This document shows positions 36,268 through 43,472 of a stretch of 64,000 bases of DNA, in pieces. The first letter of the stretch is position 1, and every line of letters begins with the position of its first letter. The notes below the pieces were generated by a model. That model saw only the letters and a program-made list of their open reading frames with translations, was not told where the DNA came from and did not search any database. Made by a program: the position numbers and the translations under genes. The DNA comes from Aldehydirespirator sp965220485 (GTDB lineage Bacteria > Actinomycetota > Acidimicrobiia > Acidimicrobiales > Aldehydirespiratoraceae), in contig OZ244832.1 of the NCBI GenBank assembly GCA_965220485.1, forward strand, positions 1,426,001 through 1,490,000, written 5' to 3'.

Positions 36268-36963
36268 CTAGGCCTCCAGGATGGCGGCTACTTCTTTGTC
36301 GCTGAGGCGGCGGAAGGCGCGGCGGTCGTTGCGCCGGTCCAGCACGGCGGCTTCGAGGCTCCCGGCGCTGAGGGTGCGATCGGGGCCGAACAGGGCGGCC
36401 ACCGCAGCCCTCACACCATCGCCCAGCGACGGCGGGATGGCCGGCAACGCCGCCGCGAAGCGCTCCGATATCTCCTCGGTCTCGCCGCCGAGCACCACCC
36501 AGTCGTCCTCGTCGGCCACGGTGCCGTCGTAGAGGATGTGGAACAGCTGATCGCCGCGGCCGTCGCCGTGCTGGCCGATCTCGGCCACCAGAATCTCCAC
36601 CTCCATCGGCTTGAACTCGTGAGTGAAGACGTGCCCCAGGCTCTGGGCGTAGGCGTTGGCCAGGCTGCGGGCGTCCACATCCTCGCGGCTGAAGGAGAAC
36701 CCCTTCAGGTCGGCGTGGCGCACCCCGGCGATGCGCAGCTGGTCGAACTCGTTGTAGCGGCCCACCCCCGCGAAGGCGATGCGGTCATAGATCTCGCTCA
36801 CCTTGCGCAGTGTGCTGGAGGTGTTCTCGGCCACGATGGCGATCCCGCCGCCGTAGCGGAACGCGACCAGGCTGCGGCCCCGGGCGATGCCCTTGCGGGC
36901 ATAGTCGGCCTTGTCCTTCATCATCTGCTCCGGCGGCGCGTAGAACGGCATCGTCATCGCCAA
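36268..36963 (-). CDS. prcA: Proteasome subunit alpha, second copy
   Basis: A 231 aa frame identical to the copy at 39045 except for one residue near the C-terminus (LFGPDRTL here, LSGPDRTL there). The alpha-subunit gate region (MPFYAPPEQMMKDKADYARK) and the fold-specific SLVAFRYGGGIAIVAENTS are intact. PrcA forms the outer rings of the 20S proteasome. The copy belongs to a tandem duplication of prcB-prcA, and its companion prcB is broken. Near-identity means either a recent duplication or gene conversion. It could still assemble with PrcB from the intact locus. Confidence 0.93.
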   Translation of the reverse strand: MAMTMPFYAPPEQMMKDKADYARKGIARGRSLVAFRYGGGIAIVAENTSSTLRKVSEIYDRIAFAGVGRYNEFDQLRIAGVRHADLKGFSFSREDVDARSLANAYAQSLGHVFTHEFKPMEVEILVAEIGQHGDGRGDQLFHILYDGTVADEDDWVVLGGETEEISERFAAALPAIPPSLGDGVRAAVAALFGPDRTLSAGSLEAAVLDRRNDRRAFRRLSDKEVAAILEA

Positions 36964-37015
36964 TCAGCCCCCCGGCTCGAGCAACGCACGGACCCCGCCA
37001 TGGCCCGACTACCTC

Positions 37016-37200
37016 CCGCGGGGCAACGCGAGGCCGTCGTCATGATGCGCCCCCGGCTCGGCGAGCCCGGCCTTGCCGCGGCTGGGCACCTGCGGGGCAA
37101 CGCGAGGGCACCGTCATGATGCGCCGACGCGTCGAGGCCGTTCACCGACGGCGGGACAGCCCCTGCGGGGCGACGCGAGGGCACCGTCATGATGCGCCCC
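37016..37200 (-). repeat. Three-copy intergenic repeat between prcB' and prcA'
   Basis: A unit reading GCGGGGCAACGCGAGG followed by TCATGATGCGCC (plus strand) occurs near 37018, 37091 and 37166. The equivalent spacer in the intact locus has only two units (near 39796 and 39869). The extra unit in this copy arose after or during the duplication. Confidence 0.7.
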
Positions 37201-37673
37201 CCTCTTTGCCCTCGCGGCGGCTGCGATGGCGGCGCAGCCGCTTGCCGGTGCGCCGGCGCAGCTCCGCGTCGTCGAGGCGCACATAGCCCTCGGCGTCGAT
37301 CACCGCCACCACCGGATACACATCGCGCACCGGGTCGGGGCCTCCGGTGGCCGCATCTGAGTCGGCGGCCACGAACAGCGACTCCAACGCCAGATCGACG
37401 GCCGCGCTCCGGGCCAGCGCCGGACGGAAGATGATTGCTGATCAGGTGCCCCGCGGTTGCCCGGCGGTCCCCGGCCAGCACCACCCCCGAGCCGTAGCGC
37501 ACGGCCACGCAAGTGGTGCCGTGGGGGATCTCATGGGACCCCACAACGGTGCCGTGCCCGCCCAAAGCACCCAGCGCACCCGCCTCAGCACCGCGGCCCG
37601 CGTCGGCGCGGCGCAGCAGCGCGGCAAAGCTCGGACCGGGATCGTCGTGCGGCTCGAAGCGGGGCAGGCTCAC
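37187..37673 (-). pseudogene. prcB: Proteasome subunit beta, broken second copy
   Basis: Starting at GTG 37673 the sequence follows the intact prcB through the propeptide and active-site threonine (SHEIPHGTTCVAVRYGSGVV) to HLISNH. It then jumps to the equivalent of RPALARS near the C-terminus. The copy is 487 bp against 843 bp, so about 356 bp are lost, and since 356 is not a multiple of three the frame is broken. The 3' part (ESLFVAADSDAATGGPDPVR) is preserved in the original frame. The lost region contains most of the beta-subunit fold, so no functional protein is expected. Confidence 0.9.
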
Positions 37674-37770
37674 TCGCAGCCCACACCAATGTATCTCAAC
37701 TCTGTGACACGGTCCAGCGGAGGGCCAACAGAATCCCGGGAACAGGTAGGTAGCCGTGGTGGCAGGCTGC

Positions 37771-38064
37771 TCAGCTGGGCGTCGGCTCGGGAGCCAGCCA
37801 GGGCAGGTGGCGCTCATATTCCTCCATCGAGAAGGGCTCGGCCTCAAAGTCCCTGAAGTAGGTCGGGTGGGTGGCGCGGATGGCGTCCTCGGAGTCGGCG
37901 CCCAGCAGGACGACCTCCATGTGCGGCTGGTCAGCGTACTGGCGCTCCCGCTCGCCGTAGAGGTCGACGGCCTTCTTGCCGTCGCGATATCGCTCCATGT
38001 CGACCATGCGCCGCTTGGAGCGGTCGTAGGTGATGAGGAAGTGGATCGTCTTACCCCTAGCCAT
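37771..38064 (-). CDS. 97 aa partner of the RelA/SpoT-like protein, candidate antitoxin
   Basis: From ATG 38064, overlapping the synthetase stop by 8 bp, the gene encodes 97 aa (MARGKTIHFLITYDRSKRRM). It is soluble and acidic, rich in aromatic residues near the end (YFRDFEAEPFSMEEYERHLP), with no known motif. Strict linkage and overlap with the synthetase, kept in two cassette copies, argue that it acts with it. In toxSAS systems a small neighbouring protein neutralises the alarmone-type toxin, usually encoded upstream but also downstream. The role as antitoxin is inference; an alternative is an accessory subunit or substrate adaptor. Confidence 0.8.
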   Translation of the reverse strand: MARGKTIHFLITYDRSKRRMVDMERYRDGKKAVDLYGERERQYADQPHMEVVLLGADSEDAIRATHPTYFRDFEAEPFSMEEYERHLPWLAPEPTPS

Positions 38065-38806
38065 GGCTTCTCTCCTGTCTCCTTGCCTCATTGACGATAC
38101 TAGACAGCGCGGCCGCACTCACTTGGGCGAGTTCGCGCTCGAACTTCGTGCTCGGCCGAACGCCCGCCTCGGCGATTGCATACGATTGGGAGAGAAGACG
38201 GAGCCACGCATGCACTTCGTCTGAGCCGTCGCCACTCTTGTAGTCCGTGCCTGTGAGCACCGTGAGATCCTCGATGTTCGTCGCCCAGACATGCTGGAGT
38301 CTGGTTCGGAGTTGAACCTCTGTGCGCAAGCCGCGGTAGCGGGTCCACAGGTGCACCGCCCGGTACCCGGAGGAGCGGGGGGCCTTGACATAGTCGCGCA
38401 CCGTGTCATCAATCCCGTTGCGTCTCGCGCTGTTGCGCATGAACCGCGCCTGCACACCGGCGACCTCCGCCTGCGTCGCGAACACCGCCCGGCAGCCACC
38501 GATGTCCCCCATGCTCGACAGCTTCATGGTCGGCAGGCGCCTGAGCTTGTCAAAGACCGTCGGCGTCCGCTTGAGACGCTGGCTGAGCTCCTCTGCGGAT
38601 AGCCCCTCCGTGTCGATACAGGATCGCAAACCCATGCGGGCGCTCGCCATCGGGGCGCGGTGAGCCGCCCGAAACGCCTCCACCACGACGGCCGCCTCAG
38701 CAATTTCGTCGGCTGACGGCAAGGGCTCGCCGCCGATCAAGGCGCGACTCAGTGCCTTGCCGGCTCGGTTGATACGGCCTTTGGAGTACGGCAGCACGTC
38801 AGTCAT
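38057..38806 (-). CDS. Single-domain RelA/SpoT-type synthetase, candidate toxSAS toxin
   Basis: A 249 aa protein from ATG 38806. It has a synthetase domain only: RLKRTPTVFDKLRR (residues 78-91), DIGGCRAVFAT (101-111), RDYVKAPRSSGYRAVH (137-152) with the G-loop tyrosine, and EVQLRTRLQHVWA (163-175) with the catalytic Glu. HD hydrolase, TGS and ACT domains of long Rel enzymes are absent. Such small alarmone synthetase-like proteins make (p)ppGpp or (p)ppApp, or pyrophosphorylate tRNA CCA ends, and several are toxins paired with small antitoxins. An overlapping 97 aa gene follows, and the pair lies behind prcA in the same direction. An AT-rich leader (38807-38870) suggests its own promoter. A housekeeping Rel is excluded by size. 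Which nucleotide or RNA product is formed cannot be judged. Confidence 0.85.
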   Translation of the reverse strand: MTDVLPYSKGRINRAGKALSRALIGGEPLPSADEIAEAAVVVEAFRAAHRAPMASARMGLRSCIDTEGLSAEELSQRLKRTPTVFDKLRRLPTMKLSSMGDIGGCRAVFATQAEVAGVQARFMRNSARRNGIDDTVRDYVKAPRSSGYRAVHLWTRYRGLRTEVQLRTRLQHVWATNIEDLTVLTGTDYKSGDGSDEVHAWLRLLSQSYAIAEAGVRPSTKFERELAQVSAAALSSIVNEARRQERSHG

Positions 38807-38880
38807 CGGTCATCATCTTACATCTCATTGAACAATAAAATAACTCAAAATCTATTGAAACCTTAACGTCTGCACCTGAC
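38807..38880 (-). promoter_or_regulatory. AT-rich promoter region of the RelA-like cassette
   Basis: The 60 bp before the synthetase ATG are strikingly AT-rich for this genome: on the minus strand TTGAGTTATTTTATTG, then TTCAATGAGATGTAAGATG. A TTGAGT or TTGTTC hexamer with downstream TAAGAT could form a promoter. The composition differs from all neighbouring housekeeping spacers and fits acquired DNA. Confidence 0.5.
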
Positions 38881-39012
38881 GCAAGAGGCAGGTCCGTGCG
38901 ATCGAGAGACTTCTTGCCGTCGCGGAAGCGACCCATTTTTCGACCATGCACCGCATGGATCAGTCGACCGCCGCCGGCGTCGCGAGCACCGCTCGACAGC
39001 CGCTGATGCCCT
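38881..39012 (-). pseudogene. Decayed remnant of a third RelA-like/partner cassette
   Basis: Directly behind the intact prcA the minus strand reads ISGCRAVLATPAAV, matching ISGCRAVFATQAAV of the truncated synthetase. Within 60 bp comes MGRFRDGKKSLD, matching MERYRDGKKAVD of the 97 aa partner. The interior of both genes is missing, and the frames are not continuous. This looks like a deletion product of a cassette that once followed this prcA. Confidence 0.6.
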
Positions 39013-39044
39013 CTGAGCGGACAGGAGACCGTGCAGGACCGCCG

Positions 39045-39740
39045 CTAGGCCTCCAGGATGGCGGCTACTTCTTTGTCGCTGAGGCGGCGGAAGGCGCGGC
39101 GGTCGTTGCGCCGGTCCAGCACGGCGGCTTCGAGGCTCCCGGCGCTGAGGGTGCGATCGGGGCCAGACAGGGCGGCCACCGCAGCCCTCACACCATCGCC
39201 CAGCGACGGCGGGATGGCCGGCAACGCCGCCGCGAAGCGCTCCGATATCTCCTCGGTCTCGCCGCCGAGCACCACCCAGTCGTCCTCGTCGGCCACGGTG
39301 CCGTCGTAGAGGATGTGGAACAGCTGATCGCCGCGGCCGTCGCCGTGCTGGCCGATCTCGGCCACCAGAATCTCCACCTCCATCGGCTTGAACTCGTGAG
39401 TGAAGACGTGCCCCAGGCTCTGGGCGTAGGCGTTGGCCAGGCTGCGGGCGTCCACATCCTCGCGGCTGAAGGAGAACCCCTTCAGGTCGGCGTGGCGCAC
39501 CCCGGCGATGCGCAGCTGGTCGAACTCGTTGTAGCGGCCCACCCCCGCGAAGGCGATGCGGTCATAGATCTCGCTCACCTTGCGCAGTGTGCTGGAGGTG
39601 TTCTCGGCCACGATGGCGATCCCGCCGCCGTAGCGGAACGCGACCAGGCTGCGGCCCCGGGCGATGCCCTTGCGGGCATAGTCGGCCTTGTCCTTCATCA
39701 TCTGCTCCGGCGGCGCGTAGAACGGCATCGTCATCGCCAA
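39045..39740 (-). CDS. prcA: Proteasome subunit alpha
   Basis: A 231 aa protein from ATG 39740 (MAMTMPFYAPPEQMM; the third residue is also a possible start). It has the alpha-type N-terminal gating helix (ADYARKGIARGRSLVAFRYG) and no catalytic threonine, as expected for alpha rings, which dock the ARC ATPase. It lies behind pup and prcB on the same strand, separated from prcB by a 150 bp repeat-bearing spacer rather than the usual overlap. In most relatives pafA follows; here a decayed RelA-like remnant and then the defence island follow. Confidence 0.96.
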   Translation of the reverse strand: MAMTMPFYAPPEQMMKDKADYARKGIARGRSLVAFRYGGGIAIVAENTSSTLRKVSEIYDRIAFAGVGRYNEFDQLRIAGVRHADLKGFSFSREDVDARSLANAYAQSLGHVFTHEFKPMEVEILVAEIGQHGDGRGDQLFHILYDGTVADEDDWVVLGGETEEISERFAAALPAIPPSLGDGVRAAVAALSGPDRTLSAGSLEAAVLDRRNDRRAFRRLSDKEVAAILEA

Positions 39741-39796
39741 TCAGCCCCCCGGCTCGAGCAACGCACGGACCCCGCCATGGCCCGACTACCTCCCGC

Positions 39797-39900
39797 GGGG
39801 CAACGCGAGGCCGTCGTCATGATGCGCCCCCGGCTCGGCGAGCCCGGCCTTGCCGCGGCTGGGCACCTGCGGGGCAACGCGAGGGCACCGTCATGATGCG
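39797..39900 (-). repeat. Two-copy intergenic repeat between prcB and prcA
   Basis: Two units of GCGGGGCAACGCGAGG followed closely by TCATGATGCGCC (plus strand) begin near 39797 and 39869. Read on the transcribed strand each contains an ATG (GCATCATGACG), so they might mimic starts or form a paired structure. The duplicate locus has three units. Confidence 0.6.
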
Positions 39901-40733
39901 CCTCCCCCGTCGCCCTCGCGCCGGCTGCGGTGGCGGCGCAGCAGCTTGCCGGTGCGCCGGCGCAGCTCCGCGTCGTCGAGGCGCACATAGCCCTCGGCGT
40001 CGATCACCGCCACCACCGGGTACACGTCGCGCACCGGGTCGGGGCCTCCGGTGGCGGCATCTGAGTCGGCCGCCACGAACAGCGACTCCAACGCCAGATC
40101 GACGGCCGCGCTCCGGGCCAGCGCCGGACGGAAGCCAAGCTTTACGACGGTGTCGGCGTGCATTGAGCCCGACCCGGTTGAGGCGTGGTCGCGCTCCTCG
40201 TAGCGTCCGCCGGTCACGTCGTACTCGAAGATGCGGCCCCGACCGGCCACGGTGTCGTAGCCGGCGAGGATCGGCACCACCACCAGACCCTGCATGGCCG
40301 CGGGAAGGTTGGCCCTCACCATCTGGCCGAGCTGGTTGGCCTTTCCCTCCAGGCTGATCGGGGTGCCCTCCACCTTCTCGTAGTGCTCGAGCTGGAGCTG
40401 GAACAGCCGCACCATCTCCGTCGAGGGCCCGGCCGCACCGGCGATGGCCACGCCCGAATGCCGGTCGGCGGGAAACACCTTCTCGATGCGATGGTTGCTG
40501 ATCAGATGCCCCGCGGTTGCCCGGCGGTCCCCGGCCAGCACCACCCCCGAGTCGTAGCGGACGGCCACGCAAGTGGTGCCGTGGGGGATCTCATGGGACC
40601 CCACAACCCCGCCGCGCTCGCCCAGTGCGCCCAACGCGCCCGTCTCAGCACCGCGGCCGGCGTCGGCGCGGCGCAGCAGCGCGGCAAAGTTCGGACCGGG
40701 ATCGTCGTGCGGTCCGAAGCGGGGCAGGCTCAC
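39891..40733 (-). CDS. prcB: Proteasome subunit beta
   Basis: A 280 aa precursor from GTG 40733, which overlaps the pup stop (GTGA). A 52-residue propeptide ends in HEIPHG, and self-cleavage would expose Thr53 of TTCVAVRYDSGVVLAGD, the catalytic nucleophile. The rest shows the beta fold, with RATAGHLISNHRIEKVFPAD and YDTVAGRGRIFEYDVTGG. It forms the inner catalytic rings of the 20S core. Order and coupling (pup-prcB-prcA) are typical of actinobacteria. The C-terminal tail after DAELRRRTGK is basic and longer than in mycobacteria. Confidence 0.96.
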   Translation of the reverse strand: MSLPRFGPHDDPGPNFAALLRRADAGRGAETGALGALGERGGVVGSHEIPHGTTCVAVRYDSGVVLAGDRRATAGHLISNHRIEKVFPADRHSGVAIAGAAGPSTEMVRLFQLQLEHYEKVEGTPISLEGKANQLGQMVRANLPAAMQGLVVVPILAGYDTVAGRGRIFEYDVTGGRYEERDHASTGSGSMHADTVVKLGFRPALARSAAVDLALESLFVAADSDAATGGPDPVRDVYPVVAVIDAEGYVRLDDAELRRRTGKLLRRHRSRREGDGGGAS

Positions 40734-40924
40734 TCGCCGCCCTTTTGGATATAGCTCTTCACGAAGTCCTCGGCGTTGGTCTCTAGCACCTCGTCGATCT
40801 CGTCGAGAAGATCGTCGAGCTGGGCCTTGATGTCCGAGCCCCGCTCGGACGCGGGCGGCGCCTCCTCCACGGACTGCTCGCGGGGCGTCGGCGCCGGCTT
40901 GCGGATCTGCTCTCGTTCGGCCAT
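40730..40924 (-). CDS. pup: Prokaryotic ubiquitin-like protein Pup
   Basis: A 64 aa intrinsically disordered protein from ATG 40924 (MAEREQIRKPAPTPREQ). The C-terminal half forms the ARC-binding helix (DIKAQLDDLLDEIDEVLETN) and the end is SYIQKGGE. A genomically encoded C-terminal Glu means Dop deamidation is not needed before PafA ligates it, unlike mycobacterial Pup, which ends in Gln. The stop overlaps the prcB GTG. Dop is encoded 47 bp upstream. Confidence 0.97.
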   Translation of the reverse strand: MAEREQIRKPAPTPREQSVEEAPPASERGSDIKAQLDDLLDEIDEVLETNAEDFVKSYIQKGGE

Positions 40925-40970
40925 TGCGTTCCTCCCGGCTCGGTGCTGGGCTGGCTTGCCTGACAGGAGG

Positions 40971-42488
40971 TTACGCGCCCGAGGAGCCCAAGCGGCGCAG
41001 AAGCTCCATCGCGGAGTCGCACTCGTCGAACATGTCGCCAACGTGGGCGACGGTTCCGCGGTTCGGTTCGGTCATGGAGACCCGTCGCAGCGATCCCTCC
41101 CCCACATCGAAGACGATCGAGTCCCAGTTGGCCGCCACCACCTCCGCGGCGAAGCGCTGCAAGCAGCGCCCCCTGAAGAAGGCGCGGGTGTCACCTGGGG
41201 GCTCGGTCATGGCCCGGACGGCCTCCGACTCGTCCACCAGCGTCTCCAGCCCGGCCCGGGCGGCCAGGGACTTCCCTGGACGCAGGTCGTGGTACTGGAT
41301 GTCGAGAGCCCTCAGCCGGGCATCCTCCCAGTCGAGGCCGTGGCGGTCCCTGAAGCCCTCCAAGAGCCGCAGCTTGGCCACCCAGTCGATCTGGCCGGCG
41401 AGTCCCACCGGGTCGCGCTCCAGGCCGCCCAGCACCGCTTCCCAGCGGCTCAGCACCTCCTGGGCGACCTCGCCGCCGACCGCGCCCGCTCCCCGCTCCT
41501 CGATGTAGGAGCGGGACGCGGCCAGCAGCTCCCATTGCACGCCCAGAGCGGTGATCGTGGAGCCGTCGGCCAGCTCCAGCGGTGCTCGCAGCGACAGGTC
41601 GCGGCTCACCTGGCGCAGTGCCGCCACCGGCGAGGCGAAGCGCAGCTCACGAGGGACGGCATCGTCCTCGGTCAATGCCATGACCAGCGCGGTTGTGCCG
41701 ACCTTCAGGAATGTCGCCACCTGCGACATGTTGGCGTCGCCCACGATCACGTGCAGGCGCCGGTACTTGGCCGCATCGGCGTGGGGCTCGTCGCGGGTGT
41801 TGACGATGGGACGCTTCAGGGTGGTCTCCAGGCCGACCTCCTCCTCGATGAAGTCGGCCCGCTGCGAGATCTGGTAGCCGGCCTCGTCCAGGCGCATCCC
41901 GGAGGTCTCGCTGCCCATCTTGCCGGCCCCGGTGAAGACCTGGCGGGTAACGAAGTGCGCGGTAGCGTGGGTGACGATGCGCGAGAACGGCACAGCCCGA
42001 CTCACCAGGTAGTTCTCGTGGCAGCCGTAGCTGTTGCCCTTGCCGTCGGAGTTGTTCTTGTAGACCACGATCTCCTCGCCCGCAGGCAGCAGCATCCGGG
42101 CCGCTTCCATGGAGCGGGCCGCGATCAGCTCGGCGGCCCGGTCGTAGACGACCACGGAGCGGGCGTCGGCGCACTCGGGAGTGGACAGTTCCGGGTGGGC
42201 GTGGTCCACGTAGTAGCGAGCGCCGTTGGTGAGCACCGCGTTCACGAGGTGGGTCTCGATCTCCGGCGCCAGCGAGCCCGCCGGCGCGCCGGCGCGGGCG
42301 TCGTTGCCGGGGGTCTCGTCGGTGAAGTCCCAACCAACCGCAGCCCGGCCCGGCTCGGGCGCCTGATGGGTGGCGATCAGGTACGCGTTGATCAGCAGAG
42401 AGGACGCCGAGATCGGATTGGGCTCCGGCGCGCCCCGATGGACGATGCCGTACTCGGTCTCGAGGCCGAGCGTCTTGGGTACAGCCAT
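40971..42488 (-). CDS. dop: Pup deamidase/depupylase Dop
   Basis: A 505 aa PafA paralogue from ATG 42488 (MAVPKTLGLETEYGIVHRGA). It keeps the active-site blocks LETEYG, VVYKNNSDGKGNSYGCHENY, VNTRDEPHADAAKYRR and HVIVGDANMSQ. Dop is told from PafA by the inserted loop after residue 40 (GWDFTDETPGNDARAGAP), present here and absent from the protein at 15896. Dop removes Pup from substrates and, in species with Gln-ending Pup, deamidates it; since Pup here ends in Glu only the former should be needed. It is directly upstream of pup, but separated from arc by an ABC transporter operon. Confidence 0.96.
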   Translation of the reverse strand: MAVPKTLGLETEYGIVHRGAPEPNPISASSLLINAYLIATHQAPEPGRAAVGWDFTDETPGNDARAGAPAGSLAPEIETHLVNAVLTNGARYYVDHAHPELSTPECADARSVVVYDRAAELIAARSMEAARMLLPAGEEIVVYKNNSDGKGNSYGCHENYLVSRAVPFSRIVTHATAHFVTRQVFTGAGKMGSETSGMRLDEAGYQISQRADFIEEEVGLETTLKRPIVNTRDEPHADAAKYRRLHVIVGDANMSQVATFLKVGTTALVMALTEDDAVPRELRFASPVAALRQVSRDLSLRAPLELADGSTITALGVQWELLAASRSYIEERGAGAVGGEVAQEVLSRWEAVLGGLERDPVGLAGQIDWVAKLRLLEGFRDRHGLDWEDARLRALDIQYHDLRPGKSLAARAGLETLVDESEAVRAMTEPPGDTRAFFRGRCLQRFAAEVVAANWDSIVFDVGEGSLRRVSMTEPNRGTVAHVGDMFDECDSAMELLRRLGSSGA

Positions 42489-42525
42489 CGCCCCGGACAC
42501 TACCCAGCCCTGACGCTCGACGGGA

Positions 42526-43305
42526 CTAGAGGATCTGCGAGAGGAACAGCTTGGTGCGCTCCTCGCGGGGATTGGTGAAGAAGTGCTCGGGGGTGCCCGT
42601 CTCCACGATCTGGCCCTCCTCCATGAAGATGACACGATCGGCGACCTCCCGGGCGAAGCCCATCTCATGGGTGACCACCATCATGGTCATGCCCGACAGG
42701 GCCAGTTCCTTCATCACGTCGAGCACTTCCTTGATCATCTCGGGATCGAGTGCGGAGGTGGGCTCGTCGAACAGCATGATCCTCGGCTCCATGGCCAGCG
42801 CCCGGGCGATGGCCACCCGCTGCTGCTGGCCGCCGGAGAGCTGGCCGGGATACTTCTCGGCCTGCTCGGGTATGCCGACCCGCTCCAGCAGCGAGCGGGC
42901 CAGTTCGTCGGCCTCCCGCTTGGGCTTCTTGCGGACCCAGATCGGCGCCAGCGTGATGTTGTCCACCACGGTGAGGTGAGGGAACAGGTTGAACTGCTGG
43001 AACACCATGCCCACCTCGGATCGGATCTTCTCGATGTTGCGCACGTCGTTGGTGAGTTCTACGCCGTCGACGACGATGCGGCCCTCCTGATGGGCCTCCA
43101 GGCGGTTGATGCAGCGGATCCAGGTGGACTTTCCCGAGCCCGACGGACCGAGCACCACCACCACCTCGCGCTCCTTGATGACGGAGCTGATCCCGTCGAG
43201 GGCCTGGAAGTCCCCGAACCACTTGTTCACCCCCTCGCACACGATCATGTCGTCGCGGGCGGCGAGCTCCTCGGTCAGAGCGGTGGTGGCGTCGCTGACA
43301 CTCAT
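42526..43305 (-). CDS. Polar amino-acid ABC transporter ATP-binding subunit (GlnQ/AapP-like)
   Basis: A 259 aa ABC ATPase from ATG 43305 (MSVSDATTALTEELAARDD). Walker A is LGPSGSGKST, Q-loop VFQQFNLFPHLTV, signature LSGGQQQRVAIARAL, Walker B IMLFDEPTSALDP and the His-switch VVTHEMGFA. The sequence fits the PAAT family ATPases that energise uptake of glutamine, glutamate and related amino acids. It is the last gene of the transporter operon, whose order (binding proteins, two permeases, ATPase) is that of aapJQMP. Its start region has been tandemly copied upstream, so three further ATG codons with good ribosome-binding sites precede the true start. Confidence 0.95.
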   Translation of the reverse strand: MSVSDATTALTEELAARDDMIVCEGVNKWFGDFQALDGISSVIKEREVVVVLGPSGSGKSTWIRCINRLEAHQEGRIVVDGVELTNDVRNIEKIRSEVGMVFQQFNLFPHLTVVDNITLAPIWVRKKPKREADELARSLLERVGIPEQAEKYPGQLSGGQQQRVAIARALAMEPRIMLFDEPTSALDPEMIKEVLDVMKELALSGMTMMVVTHEMGFAREVADRVIFMEEGQIVETGTPEHFFTNPREERTKLFLSQIL

Positions 43306-43440
43306 GACTTGATCCCCCCTGTGGTCGCGTCGCTGACACTCATGGCTTGATCCCCCCCTGTGGTCGCGTCGCTGACACTCATGATTTGATCCCCCCTGTG
43401 GTTGCGCCGCTGGCGCTCATGGCTTGATCCCCCTGCGGTT
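43286..43440 (-). repeat. Tandem 38/39-bp copies of a translation-start region
   Basis: Going upstream from the ATPase ATG (43305) further ATGs lie at 43343, 43382 and 43420, each preceded by an AG-rich GGGGGATCAA site. Each is followed by GTGTCAGCGACGCGACCACA or a close variant. Spacings are 38, 39 and 38 bp. The 43420 start opens a 13-codon frame whose TGA overlaps the 43382 ATG (ATGA). The 43382 start reads in frame through 43343 and ends with TGA overlapping the true ATG. Confidence 0.88.
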
Positions 43441-43472
43441 TGCCCCCCTGCAGTTTGTCTGCGGCGGCACGG

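Larger units (their letters stand above)
36190..40733 (-). repeat. Tandem duplication of prcB-prcA (unit 1 about 38966-40733, unit 2 about 36190-37673)
   Basis: The two prcA genes lie 2777 bp apart and are nearly identical in DNA. Identity continues into the flank behind prcA (CTCTGAGCGGACAGGAGACC and on) and through the prcB-prcA spacer into prcB. Unit 2 has an extra spacer repeat and a 356-bp deletion in prcB. Each unit is followed by RelA-like sequence: a remnant plus an intact cassette in unit 1, a truncated one in unit 2. The order implies duplication of a prcB-prcA-RelA-partner block. Confidence 0.9.

Noticed and set aside
38057..38806. Housekeeping Rel (RelA/SpoT) enzyme
   Set aside because: At 249 aa it lacks the HD hydrolase, TGS and ACT domains; it is a small single-domain synthetase.
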